DNA from: Perkinsus chesapeaki
Lineage: Eukaryota > Perkinsozoa > Perkinsida > Perkinsidae
DNA: 64,000 bases
Assembly: GCA_013115145.1 (NCBI GenBank)
Contig: JAAPAO010000007.1
Coordinates: 1 to 64,000 of the forward strand
Direction of reading: 5' to 3'
The notes beneath the pieces were generated by a model. It was given only the letters and a program-made list of their open reading frames with translations, was not told the DNA's origin and did not search any database. The position numbers and the translations under genes are program-made. This document shows positions 10,389 through 19,624 of this stretch, in pieces. Within the stretch, counting starts at the first letter, position 1; each line of letters starts with the position of its first letter.

Positions 10389-12806
10389 ATGGTGGCAGGA
10401 GCGACCATACTCGCAGCGCTGCAAGGACCACGCGACCCAGGAAGCTCTTCATCTGATCTACCGGTCTCGCCGTCCAACCACCTCGGAGATGAGGGAAAGC
10501 GTCGAGCTAGTAAGGCATTGGCTGAGATAGACACGGTCGTGATGAAGAATTTGGCGTATGATGTTACTAAGACAGAGGTAGACAGTCGGTTTGTGTCGGC
10601 CTCGTCCAGTATAATGATTGATCAGATTATTGATACGTTATTGAGGGAGCGCTTGCCATTGCCTCCTATCAGTGTCGAGTTCCATCTCGATGCCCGAGGG
10701 GCTTTCCGTGGCACGGTATTCGTCAAGTAGGGCGGCATCTCAGGAGTTCTCCCGTAAGAGAGGCCTTCTGTAAGGTTCCCGACACAGCAGAGTGCAGCTG
10801 CTTGTGTGGAAGCGTTCCAACCACCTAATAACTTCTGTCGTATAGGCGGGCGAAAGGTGCAAGCATAGAGCATATCTTAACTCAATGCGACTGACGTGGT
10901 TCAACCTAAGATACGCGTGGAGTTGCAACGTAAAGGTCGCCGTGAACGTGCATGTTCAGCGAGAGATGTGATGGAAGCCTCACTGAGCATGGAGAAGCAG
11001 GATGTGGTGAAGAGGCTGGTTGAAGGCTTTCTGGCTGATAATTCACAGAGGTGAGCCAACCGCCTTCTACCGCTAGCTTGCACAAGACAGCGTGTCCGAG
11101 TGGTTAAGGAGGTGGACTAGAAATCCACTGGGCTCTGCCCGCGCAGGTTCGAATCCTGCCGCTGTCGTATTCCAAAACTTTTGCAACAGTTATCCTCCCC
11201 TCACATTGTTTTTACGTAACAATTCTCTTTTCTTGTAGAGAAGCCTTTCTCCCATCCGACCTGGATGCAGCCCAAAGGAAGTATGCCCATGCCATAGCCG
11301 AGAAGGCCGGTCTAGTCCATACCACTCAACCATCACCCGACTCCAACTCAACCTTCGACGACGGGCTTAACAGCTTCGTGGGTAGGTCCTCATGGCAATC
11401 CTCGTAAGATCGAAATCGGTCGATGCTCTGTAGATTCCTCGGCAAGATCTCCGAAGCGCGCCGTTTTCCTGTCGAAGGTGGTGCCAAGTGGGCGGCGGCG
11501 CCTGATACATAATGCAACTATTCAGTTTCGAGTGTCATCGGGTCGGTCAAGTAGCAAGAATAACAAGAGTAATAGAAAGAGCAGCGAGATTTCCTTCTCG
11601 ATGGACTTTGACAATGAAGACTTCTCCCCTAACAGTTTTAAGTCAGCGTGAGCCCCGCCCTCCTCATAGCTCTGTGCATGCGTGCCGTCGGTTCTCAGTT
11701 ACTCTGGCTCCGGCAGTCTAGTTGGGCAGCAATCGTCTTATGCATTCGGTCATGCAAGCACCACCAGCAGCAGTGTAAGTTGTCGGCTGCTATGAAACTG
11801 TCACTCCCTCCTCACAGGCATTATTCCATTCGGCCTCCTCGAATCAAGGCGACGGTCTTCTCCCCTTGCCATTAACTCCTCCCATCAACTCCAATGCTGG
11901 GGGAGCTATTCTTGGCACACCTCCGCAGCATACAACAGGGCTCACTGATATGAGTACGGTCGACAGCTACTTTCTTCATACAGCGGAAGATGGTCTCCTC
12001 GATAGGCCTGAGTGATTCGAGGACTCTTAAGTTCACGGGGTCGCCTATAAGAGCCTCGCCGAAGGCTCGGCCACTGCCAACCCCTACTGGTAAGCCTTCC
12101 TGCAATATGCAGTGCAGCCCGGGAGATCGATGAGCGATACATGTCTCTGTTAGCTCCACAGAGGCCACCACCGTCCGTGGAGGCGCCACCGCCGGGCTTT
12201 GAGCATATCTATTCCTCGGGAAGAGGCCTGCCTTTGCCTGGCGGTAGGAAATTGAGAGCCAGGCATTCTTTATAATGGTGCAGGTCATCACGGTTGTGGC
12301 AGCGATATCGATGAAAGCGTGTTGGCTGCTCACATTGCTAATATTAACAAGAACTTGGTCGGTGGTGGTGGTGGTGGTGTTACGATGGGCCGGCAGCAAT
12401 TCAGTAGACCTGATAACAGTAAAGGCTTCAAGAACAACAAACGCCCTAATAAAGGCAGACGCAAGTTCAATGTAGGGTGGGTGACTGCTTGCAGACTGTA
12501 TCACCGCTATTTATGATACGAAATGAATAGTGAGTTAAATTATTAATGTTAATAAGACAGCTCGTGGACAGAAGGAGCCTGCCATAGCGGGCGCATTGGG
12601 AATCAGTATAGGAGGAATAAACTGCTGGCTTCGATTTTGTAAAGAATTTGTTTCTCTTTCTTCAGCGAGACTGTCCCGAGTTCATTCCCTCTCAACATCT
12701 ACCAGTACTCGGTATGACTGAAGCAATGAGCCCCGTCGAACCATCTGCAGAAGCTGCAACGACGGTAGCTATCAACGAGTCTATTGAGAAACTACTCGAC
12801 GCATAG
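10389..12806 (+). CDS. RRM + R3H RNA-binding protein, Pin4/Cip1-like (527 aa, 12 exons)
   Basis: Exons 10389-10726, 10775-10856, 10911-11050, 11239-11381, 11434-11477, 11526-11647, 11699-11774, 11818-11953, 12006-12089, 12154-12243, 12284-12471, 12666-12806. An in-frame TGA at 10371 fixes the start. The RRM spans about residues 49-145: RNP2-like VVMKNLAYDV, RNP1-like FRGTVFVKF and a GGRKIRVEL strand. An R3H-like segment follows at about 188-212 (FLPSDLDAAQRKYAHAIAEKAGL is its core). This order matches yeast Pin4 and fission yeast Cip1/Cip2, cytoplasmic regulators of mRNA. The C-terminal half is low-complexity Ser/Gly/Pro/Asn with a Gly run (near 12366) and basic patches, typical of RNP assembly regions. 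Intron 3 (11051-11238) contains a tRNA gene. Confidence 0.88.
11086..11167 (+). tRNA. tRNA-Ser (AGA)
   Basis: 82 nt. Acceptor stem GACAGCG/CGCTGTC with discriminator G; anticodon arm GTGGA-CTAGAAA-TCCAC with anticodon AGA at 11119-11121; long variable arm typical of tRNA-Ser; T arm GCAGG-TTCGAAT-CCTGC. No intron and no encoded CCA. A TTTT run about ten nt downstream would serve as the pol III terminator. The gene lies completely inside intron 3 of the RRM/R3H gene, on the same strand. Confidence 0.97.
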
Positions 12807-13773
12807 AGGCCAGGTCAGCAGCAGCAGGCCACACTAGAAACAATATATCTATCTTTGCTGCTGTGGATTAGACTACGCGGGTTCGATCCCCGGTGAAGGC
12901 ATCACAGCATCTGTTCTGTTATTGTATTCCTGTTCTCTTCCCTTTATTATATGATAATAATGATATCTTATTTTTGTTGTACTATTTCGAGTGACTTGTT
13001 ATTTATTATGTGGAAGAATAAGATTGATAACACCGTGGTGTCCTGAGCACCGTAAATTCGTGTGCTCAGTTACTACCAGCGGGGGGTACTACTGTCCTTC
13101 CTTTCTTCCCAACAAGGTTCTGTAACGACGATGGTTAATTGTTGTTGTTTTCCATCTATATTCGTTTGAGCAGTCGAGCGCATTCATAACACGGGCGTAG
13201 GTGTGCCTGCTTGTAGCCTGCTGACTCACTCTGTTGTAAGGCTCATTAGTAGTAGCAGCACTGGTAGTCGGTATTGTCATTTCGGCACAGGAGTTCTGGT
13301 CGTCGTCATCATCGTAGTCGTTCTCGTCGTTGTCAGCATTACAGTAGAGTGCGCATTCTGGAATTTACTATTAGCTATTTTTTTGTTTATTTTTATACCA
13401 GAATACTGAGGGCGGCTGTGAGTATCGGGAAGCTTCTCTCCCAATGGATTCGCCGATTGTGATGGTCATTACAGTATCAGCAGCAACAACAACAATAATA
13501 ACAACAGTGTTCTAAGGGTCAAGTCCCGCCTGTATTATACTGCTTTTTTGACAGCATCATCATCATCATCATCTTAGTTTTTGATCATCTTAGTATACTG
13601 TTATTTTATTAGGAATCTTTTTATCGTGCTTATCATCATCATCATCGTCATACTAATATCTCAATGTCATTATGTGTGCTGACCAAAGGTTAACTATTGC
13701 GTTAAGTCACAAGAACAGCTCGAGGGGAAGGAGGCGGTTTCCTGGTGAGATATTTTATCATCCTCTCCATTGA
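12807..13773. other. spacer with low-complexity and microsatellite tracts
   Basis: 967 bp between the RRM/R3H gene and the FYVE gene. It holds a tRNA T-arm-like fragment (about 12877-12900), Asn-codon-like CAA/AAT runs near 13480-13510, TCA/ATC trinucleotide runs near 13555-13575 and 13632-13650, and AT-rich stretches. No convincing coding exon was found. Confidence 0.6.
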
Positions 13774-15366
13774 ATGGATTCAGAAGAAGCCCTTTACCAC
13801 AGTGATGAAGTAGGCTGATTCAAGTGCCCTAGATATGGCCAGGTCCATCTCACTTTCAGGAGCTCGGCGATCACAAGTTTACGCCGGCCGATCCCAAGGC
13901 GCATTGGGTCCCCGATGAGATGGTCACAGCCTGCTTTGTGTGCCATGAGAATTTCTCAGTGATGATCTCTATTGTAGTCTCATCGGCAGTGGCAGTGATC
14001 AGGTAACACGCAGAAAGCATCATTGTCGACACTGCGGTAAGGTGGTCTGTGCTCAATGCAGCGAACATAGAGTTGTGTAAGTGGAGCTCATACCGCTCCT
14101 TCCGCAAGGCTCTTGTAATGGCTGGATATGGCCAACGTTTGCTTTCAGTGTACCGGGAGTGAAGGCGAAGGTCCGTGTATGTGACGCCTGTGAGCCTCTG
14201 TAGTGGCCAGCTGTGCCCCGTCTGATTATTCAGTGGGAGATCAGATACTCCGACTTGAGAAACTCGGCGCTGGGGGAGCAACTAGATGCTAGAGAACAGA
14301 TAAATGAGAGCTTGAAATTGGCGCTGAAGGAGAAATACGAAGAAGTTGAAGAATTCAAAACCTTCCTTTTAGCGATGACCGAAGGTGAGACGATTCCTCC
14401 AATCAAAAATGAACAGCATCAGGCGCCTCGATCTGTAGCGTGCTTTTATTCACCTGCGCCTGTTCGTGCGGCGCCCATCAGACATGCCTTCGGTGTTATC
14501 CATTTTCAGGTATGGCGCCGGTTGCTCGAGAAGGCGTGGCCTCGAGTTCGACATTCACCCCAGAGTCTGATCCTGATCGAGTCAATTTCCGCGAGCTGTA
14601 GTGGCTGCTGCCGCGAAGGTGACGATTTCCGGCATTACCGTGGTGGTCAGGATGAGCTTTGTGGACTTGAATCAGAGAGAGATGCGCAAAGGCTACGAGA
14701 AGTTGAAAAAAGACTTTGACGTTGAACACGCAGAAAGAGTCGAAAAAGAAAGGAATGCTCGGTTGTTGGCCCAGCGTCGGTGCCTGCGCAATCGACGATA
14801 GTAACGGAGGCGCTTAATTAGGTTGCTTGCGAGCCGAGAGTGAATGCCAAAAGTTGCGCAATGTTGAGAACGAGCGACAGGAGGCGAGGGATGAAGCGGA
14901 CAGGCAGAAGGCCGTTATCGAGGATCTCAAGGACCGAATCAATCGGTGCGATTGACTTGTAACATACATCTGAATCACTGCAATGCTTTTAGATTGGAGG
15001 CCGAGGCTGCAGAGGATCGGTCAGTTCGATCTTCTGATTATGGTATGCATAAGCGACAACTGCACAGACACTTCTGATCAGATGATCGAAGAGTTCCAAC
15101 GCCATGGTATTCCCCACGAATTGAAGCCTCTCGGTCTTACCTGATAGCAAGCGGAACTCGCGACAGTCCCACTGGTGAGTCACTCTTGTTTAGTCGATGT
15201 GGACTCGTTTTCAGATAATGGAGAAAGCAACGAGCGTTGTCGAAATTGCAAGCGTATGTGTTCTGTTCAATGAATGACATTTTTCTCAACTTCAGCGGTT
15301 TGGGTTGTTATTGCCTCAGCAAATGCGAGTTGGTATAATCACGAGTTATCAGAGACTCTAGTCTGA
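13774..15366 (+). CDS. FYVE zinc-finger coiled-coil protein (about 329 aa, 12 exons)
   Basis: Exons 13774-13809, 13860-13958, 14003-14076, 14149-14199, 14245-14384, 14510-14597, 14651-14775, 14822-14945, 14993-15042, 15082-15174, 15215-15253, 15296-15366. The FYVE domain (residues about 28-87) shows W28, C37xxC40, the signature RRKHHCRHCG (48-57), C61xxC64 and C81xxC84. FYVE fingers bind phosphatidylinositol 3-phosphate on endosomes. The rest is Glu/Lys/Arg-rich coiled coil (LALKEKYEEVEEF, YEKLKKDFDVEHAERVEKE), so an endosomal tether or effector is plausible. Exon 6 has alternatives: an acceptor at 14422 would give a usual 38-bp intron and either a 12-nt micro-exon (14423-14434) or 29 additional Cys-rich residues. 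The last exon is also less certain. Confidence 0.82.
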
Positions 15367-16100
15367 TTGCACAGTATCATCATCGGCAGTCATTTGTTGG
15401 TTCAGAGTAAGCGAACGCAGCCTCATAGCGGCAACCCGCTAAGGAAGGGGAATCCGAAATTGTCGCCAATCATCATCACCGAGGGTTCAATAAATCGTCT
15501 CAGCTTTTCTCATATCTGTTCATCGCGGTTTACCCGCTCCGACAAGAGGTGTCAGAATTTTGGAGGAATCATCATCGACAACTACTACTGTGAATTGCAA
15601 GCCAGCCAATTGACACGCGACTACAGCGAAGTCTGATGCCACCCGCTGGATGAGGTGCTGTAGGACGAGTTGCTGTGACCGCAAAGCTCATAATAGATGG
15701 ATGTGGTTTCATATCATCCTATTATCATTTAATAGCCTCAGTGTGCGTTGAGAGAGTATCATCAGATGCTATATTCAGAGACTCTAGTCTGATAGCACAG
15801 AATCATCATCGGCTAAGCAATTAAAAGGGAGTCAGATATATGCGAGGTTGGCCTCATAGCAGCTTTAACTGCTAAGGAAGGGGAATCCGAAATGGTCGCT
15901 AGTTCATCATACTCGATAGTAGCATTACTGGTTTCTCAGCTGCGTCTCATTTGTGTTCAACGCAAAGACTATTTTGTCAATGCTCGGACAAGAGGTGTCA
16001 GATTTAGAGATAATCATCATTGTTACCAGTGGACATTGGTGATTGTGGTCTAGCCAATTGACACGAGATCATAAACGAAGCTCATCATGCCACCCGCTAG
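15350..16100 (+). repeat. tandem pair of diverged copies with conserved islands; putative structured ncRNA
   Basis: Copy A (about 15350-15650) and copy B (about 15773-16100) share ordered conserved islands separated by unalignable sequence. Islands: AGACTCTAGTCTGAT, a hairpin followed by AAGGAAGGGGAATCCGAAAT, GACAAGAGGTGTCAGA, AGCCAATTGACACG and TGCCACCCGCT. The hairpin (stems 15426-15431/15436-15441 and 15857-15862/15869-15874) has one G-C pair in A replaced by A-T in B, with different loops. GTGTC and GACAC in later islands can also pair in both copies. This pattern suggests conserved RNA structure, not coding. I cannot match it to a known RNA family. Copy A overlaps the predicted last codons of the FYVE gene. 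The transcribed strand is unknown; + is assumed. Confidence 0.45.
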
Positions 16101-16329
16101 ACTTGGTCATTACTTTGGGATGATTTTGAACCACAGTCGTACATAGAACGAGTGCGGTCTTCGAAACATCCGGTACCTCAACCGTCATACCCATGAACCA
16201 CCTCCTTCTCCTCGAACACAAGTCCCTCAACTCAACACCAAAGCATGTGACCTGCGTTGCTGCTGGCAACGAACCGTGCGTTAGGAACGGACAAGGTTCA
16301 TCACTCCTCATTAGTCAAGTAAAGATAAT

Positions 16330-16775
16330 TTACTCAGCGAAGGAGAGGATGTTCTTCTCGTGCATGAGACGGTTGACGCAAGCATCAGACTCGCCCTAAA
16401 GATGAGTAAAATAAACCAACGTCAGACATAATATAACTACTACCTTGCCCCTCATATAACCGGCAATGCAGATGGGGTAGTATTCACCGGTAGCAAGGCC
16501 AGTCTTTGGGTCAACAACGGCAACGTTGAACTGGGCCGACCTGAACAGCAATAGCAATCAACAAAATAATAAATATGCAGTAAGCGAAGCCTTGGACGAT
16601 AGTAACGGAAACTATACTCCAAAGCACCCAAAGTAGACCGATAGACGCGATAACGGCAATCCAGAATCCGAAATTTTCCCTATTACTTGTGGTCGTTAGC
16701 GGCAATAATCCTGTTAGTGGCGGAGCACTTACGAGGGATGTACAAGTCGACAATCTTTCCCTGATCGTTCTGCAT
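16330..16775 (-). CDS. RPS21: 40S ribosomal protein S21 (83 aa, 3 exons)
   Basis: Exons (transcript order) 16775-16687, 16540-16444, 16395-16330; introns of 146 and 47-48 nt. The protein is 83 residues, the standard eS21 length. Recognisable segments are the N-terminus [31 protein letters not shown] and the C-terminal [10 protein letters not shown]. eS21 is a component of the small subunit near its solvent side. It is the only gene on the - strand in this stretch whose identity is certain. Confidence 0.97.
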
Positions 16776-17030
16776 GGTTGGTTTCGGCAGCAAGTCCGCA
16801 CGGCAACAATAATAATCGATTACTCATAGCGCGGGCGCAAGAGGCAAATCTTCGGCGGAGCGAAGCGCGTTCTGTTTAACTTTTTTGTAGCGTCCCTTAT
16901 TGCTGTTGAGAGCCTACCCCGGGGCTGCTTCGCGCCAAGTTAACATACAGTACGAATGGACACCCCGCACCAAACAATGGGAGAGTATGGATAAATAATA
17001 AAACGTTAGAATTTTGCATGTATTTCATAC
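16776..17030. other. upstream region of RPS21
   Basis: No coding frame is apparent. It contains the presumed promoter of RPS21 (- strand). Confidence 0.5.
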
Positions 17031-17270
17031 TCAAGACGGTGGAATCTTGGGTTGAACCTCGTAAGATACGCGGTGAGGTTGAACCTGATCTACAGTAGTG
17101 ACAGTGGGTTGAAACGCGATTCGATAATGTTCGTTCAGATAGCTGCTTACGAAAAAATCTGAGAGCCCCATCGCCTTGGATTCTTCCTTAATATCGGCTA
17201 TTTCAGTTTGTCGTGTTGTGGTTGTTGTTGTCGTTGTTTCAATATGACAACTGCTGCTGCTACAACCCAA
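17031..17270 (-). CDS. small ORF with MGC-type acylation motif (79 aa), tentative
   Basis: The frame starts MGCSSSSC, a textbook context for N-myristoylation at Gly2 plus palmitoylation of Cys3, then a Thr run, then natural-looking sequence (TEIADIKEESKAMGLSDFF, YEVQPKIPPS). Its first 27 nt overlap, in antisense, the start of the EXD1-like gene (ATG at 17244). A shorter form could start at the internal ATG at 17171. The Ser/Thr-rich beginning mirrors repetitive codons on the other strand, so the N-terminus may be fortuitous. No homologue recognised. Confidence 0.35.
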   Translation of the reverse strand: MGCSSSSCHIETTTTTTTTRQTEIADIKEESKAMGLSDFFVSSYLNEHYRIAFQPTVTTVDQVQPHRVSYEVQPKIPPS

Positions 17271-19112
17271 CCCTCGTCATCTCCAGGTGGTCCTCTGTCA
17301 CCATCCAGAGGCAGTAGCTCTACCGTATCCACCAGCGCTGTGGTAGGCCCTCCCTCGCACCAACATAGAGGGTCCCATCAGGGCCGGCGGCGACAAAATG
17401 GAAGAAATAACAATTGGCAGAACAACAATCAAGGCGGGAATCATTTAGCTGGGATGGTGATGGTGCCAGGCACTCCTAGCACTCCTGGATCGGCTGTGAG
17501 GAAGCCCTTGGATATACACGAGAGACCGTGTTATTCGCTTTTATCTACAGTTCTCCGCCAAGTCGTTAAGGCACATTTGGAATGCACCCCGACTTCCACA
17601 CCACAACAACAGCAAGCAGCGGCAGGAGCAGGGGGAGGAGCGGCAACAGCAGCAGCATCGGCTGTCGACTTCACCCAATTAGTGGATTTTTTAGTTGCCT
17701 GTTATTGTGCTGAACCGAAGACGTTACTGAATCTGAGGCCATCGTTGAAGCCGGGTAGCCTAAGTGTGCCAGAGAAGGCATTAGTTGAGGCAGAGGTTAG
17801 AGATTTATTTGCTAAATTTGTATTTACATGTATGAGAGCAGTTGATCAATGGGTACCAATATATGGTAATAGAAGACAACCAGAGATGATAGGTTTGGTT
17901 AATCATAGAGAGATGTGTTATCATTTCCTTATGAGCTTTTTCCATCAAATATCAATAACATCACCACAAGCACCTGGTATACCACCATCACCACAGCAAG
18001 TATGTTCAACATTCCTTATACAAAAGGTTGTTGTATGGATGTTATCTCACGCTACTGAAGATCTGCGTGTTTTAATAGAGCATCCAGGAGCTCGTATCGC
18101 TAGGTTTACCGATGGTCTGCAACTGATGTGTGCTGGGATTGCTGAAGACGCATGGAGAAAGTATCTTGAAGCTGGCAAAGTCCAACGAAAATGTATTGAA
18201 ATTATGGGCTATGGTTTATGCAACCCTGCTGAGGAGAGGCTCTATCAGCATCTCAGCGGTTTTTTTCACCATTATACGGTTAACCCTACAACGGGGGAGA
18301 TTGCCTGCTGCCTAAGCGACAAGGTAGCATCGTTTGTGAATAGCGAGTTCCGTGTCTATTTGGTCGATGATTTTGGTTCTCTGATGAATCTTCTTTATCA
18401 GCTCTCCAAGTTGGAGAGGATAGCCTCTAACGGCAAGCCTACTGCTATGGCGGTGGACTTTGAAGGCCTTAATTTATCGAGGGATGGTGCTATGAGTTTG
18501 GCTCAGTTATGTCTGTCATCAAACCCGAAAAGTGTCTATGTTGTTGATATTACGAGGTTAGGTTTTCATGCCTTCCATGCCACAACTCATACAGGGACAT
18601 CGCTGAAGTCCGTTATGGAGGATACCAGGATCGAGAAAGTATTTTATGACCCTCGAAATGATGTGGACGCGCTTTACTATCAGTTCAATGTGGCACCTCA
18701 AAACGTATTTGATCTTCAGTTAGCTGAGGTGGCTTTAAGACGGGCAAGAGGTCTAACTGTACGCTATGTTATTGGCCTATTCAAATGCCTTATATCGCAG
18801 CCTGAGCTCTTCACTCAACCGGCTATGATGGATTTTGCTCAAAGAATAAATGATGCTGGCAAGGCGCTGTATGAGCCGTCACATGGTGGAAGTTTTAAGG
18901 TCTTCACACAGCGCCCTCTCCACACCAGCATTATAGTCTATGCCTCCCACGATGTACGTTATCTTCTTCCCTTGAAGGAACTATTTACTAAACAATTAAA
19001 GGAGGCTGGGGATGATCTCTATGAGAGGGTATGTAAGGTTAGCACTGAGAGATCACAATGGTATAAGAATGTCGAGTATGTTAAACCGACATCAGAGGCC
19101 CCTGACATTTAG
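17244..19112 (+). CDS. EXD1-like 3'-5' exonuclease, tandem copy 1 (622 aa, single exon)
   Basis: DnaQ/RNase D-superfamily exonuclease of the DEDDy type. Motif I D-F-E lies at about residues 405-407 (AVDFEGLNLSRDGAMSLAQL), motif II Asp at about 473 (NDVDALYYQF) and motif III Y-x-x-x-D at about 566-570 (YASHD). All catalytic positions are present, so activity is expected on RNA or DNA 3' ends. The N-terminus is low-complexity (Ser, Gly, Gln, Asn). A helical region precedes the catalytic domain. A TTG-initiated extension upstream of 17244 was not used. It is intronless, unlike nearly all neighbours, and followed 512 bp later by a paralogue with long identical stretches. Confidence 0.92.
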   Translation: MTTAAATTQPSSSPGGPLSPSRGSSSTVSTSAVVGPPSHQHRGSHQGRRRQNGRNNNWQNNNQGGNHLAGMVMVPGTPSTPGSAVRKPLDIHERPCYSLLSTVLRQVVKAHLECTPTSTPQQQQAAAGAGGGAATAAASAVDFTQLVDFLVACYCAEPKTLLNLRPSLKPGSLSVPEKALVEAEVRDLFAKFVFTCMRAVDQWVPIYGNRRQPEMIGLVNHREMCYHFLMSFFHQISITSPQAPGIPPSPQQVCSTFLIQKVVVWMLSHATEDLRVLIEHPGARIARFTDGLQLMCAGIAEDAWRKYLEAGKVQRKCIEIMGYGLCNPAEERLYQHLSGFFHHYTVNPTTGEIACCLSDKVASFVNSEFRVYLVDDFGSLMNLLYQLSKLERIASNGKPTAMAVDFEGLNLSRDGAMSLAQLCLSSNPKSVYVVDITRLGFHAFHATTHTGTSLKSVMEDTRIEKVFYDPRNDVDALYYQFNVAPQNVFDLQLAEVALRRARGLTVRYVIGLFKCLISQPELFTQPAMMDFAQRINDAGKALYEPSHGGSFKVFTQRPLHTSIIVYASHDVRYLLPLKELFTKQLKEAGDDLYERVCKVSTERSQWYKNVEYVKPTSEAPDI

Positions 19113-19624
19113 GTGCTATGCATTGCAGGCATTGCCTACGTCGATTCTACTCAATGCTTGTTGCACTGGTACACGGACAAGAGTGCTGCGGGGCGTCCAA
19201 TGTATTTTCCCGTTTAACGTCATCGTCATCATTATCATCACCGTAGTCGTAGTCGTCAGCCCGCTGCTGCTGTTGTTCTTCTTCTTCTACTACTATAATT
19301 TCTTGCCACCTCTCCCGCTTATCCTTTCTATTGTATCATTGTTAAATAGGCCGATGGAAGCCTTTTTGTTGCATTTGATTATCGGAGGAGGAGGAGGTAT
19401 TCGGAGATCTTCTTCTTCTATCACTCACCTTGCCACAGCGCCGCCCCAGAGCGTTACCGAAGACTTGATGGTGATGATGATAGGAGTTGTAGATCTATAG
19501 ATATCAATATGTTAACATTTATGGCTGCCCTTGACTTATGATTATTATTATCCTACTAACCCTAGAGCTTCTTGTTGTGTAATGCTACTCTGGCCGTTGG
19601 ATCCCGATCATTTACAGTATTTAC
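19113..19624. other. spacer between the two exonuclease genes
   Basis: 512 bp. Contains CAT/GTC and CTT/CTA trinucleotide-rich tracts near 19220-19305 and a GGA run near 19385. The open frames reflect these tracts and do not look coding. Confidence 0.55.

Noticed and set aside
12868-12902. Complete tRNA gene
   Set aside because: Only a T arm and 3' end resemble a tRNA; no D arm, anticodon arm or matching 5' acceptor strand was found upstream.
13555-13650. TCA/ATC runs as a possible CRISPR-like or satellite array
   Set aside because: Simple trinucleotide microsatellite, no spacer structure.
16069-16399. Frames on both strands at the 3' end of RPS21
   Set aside because: They overlap the verified last exon or its 3' flank, and the translations show no coding character.
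19012-19500. 162-codon + strand frame at the end of exonuclease copy 1
   Set aside because: It overlaps the end of the real gene in another frame and continues through trinucleotide-rich spacer, giving runs of Val, Leu, Phe and Ile.
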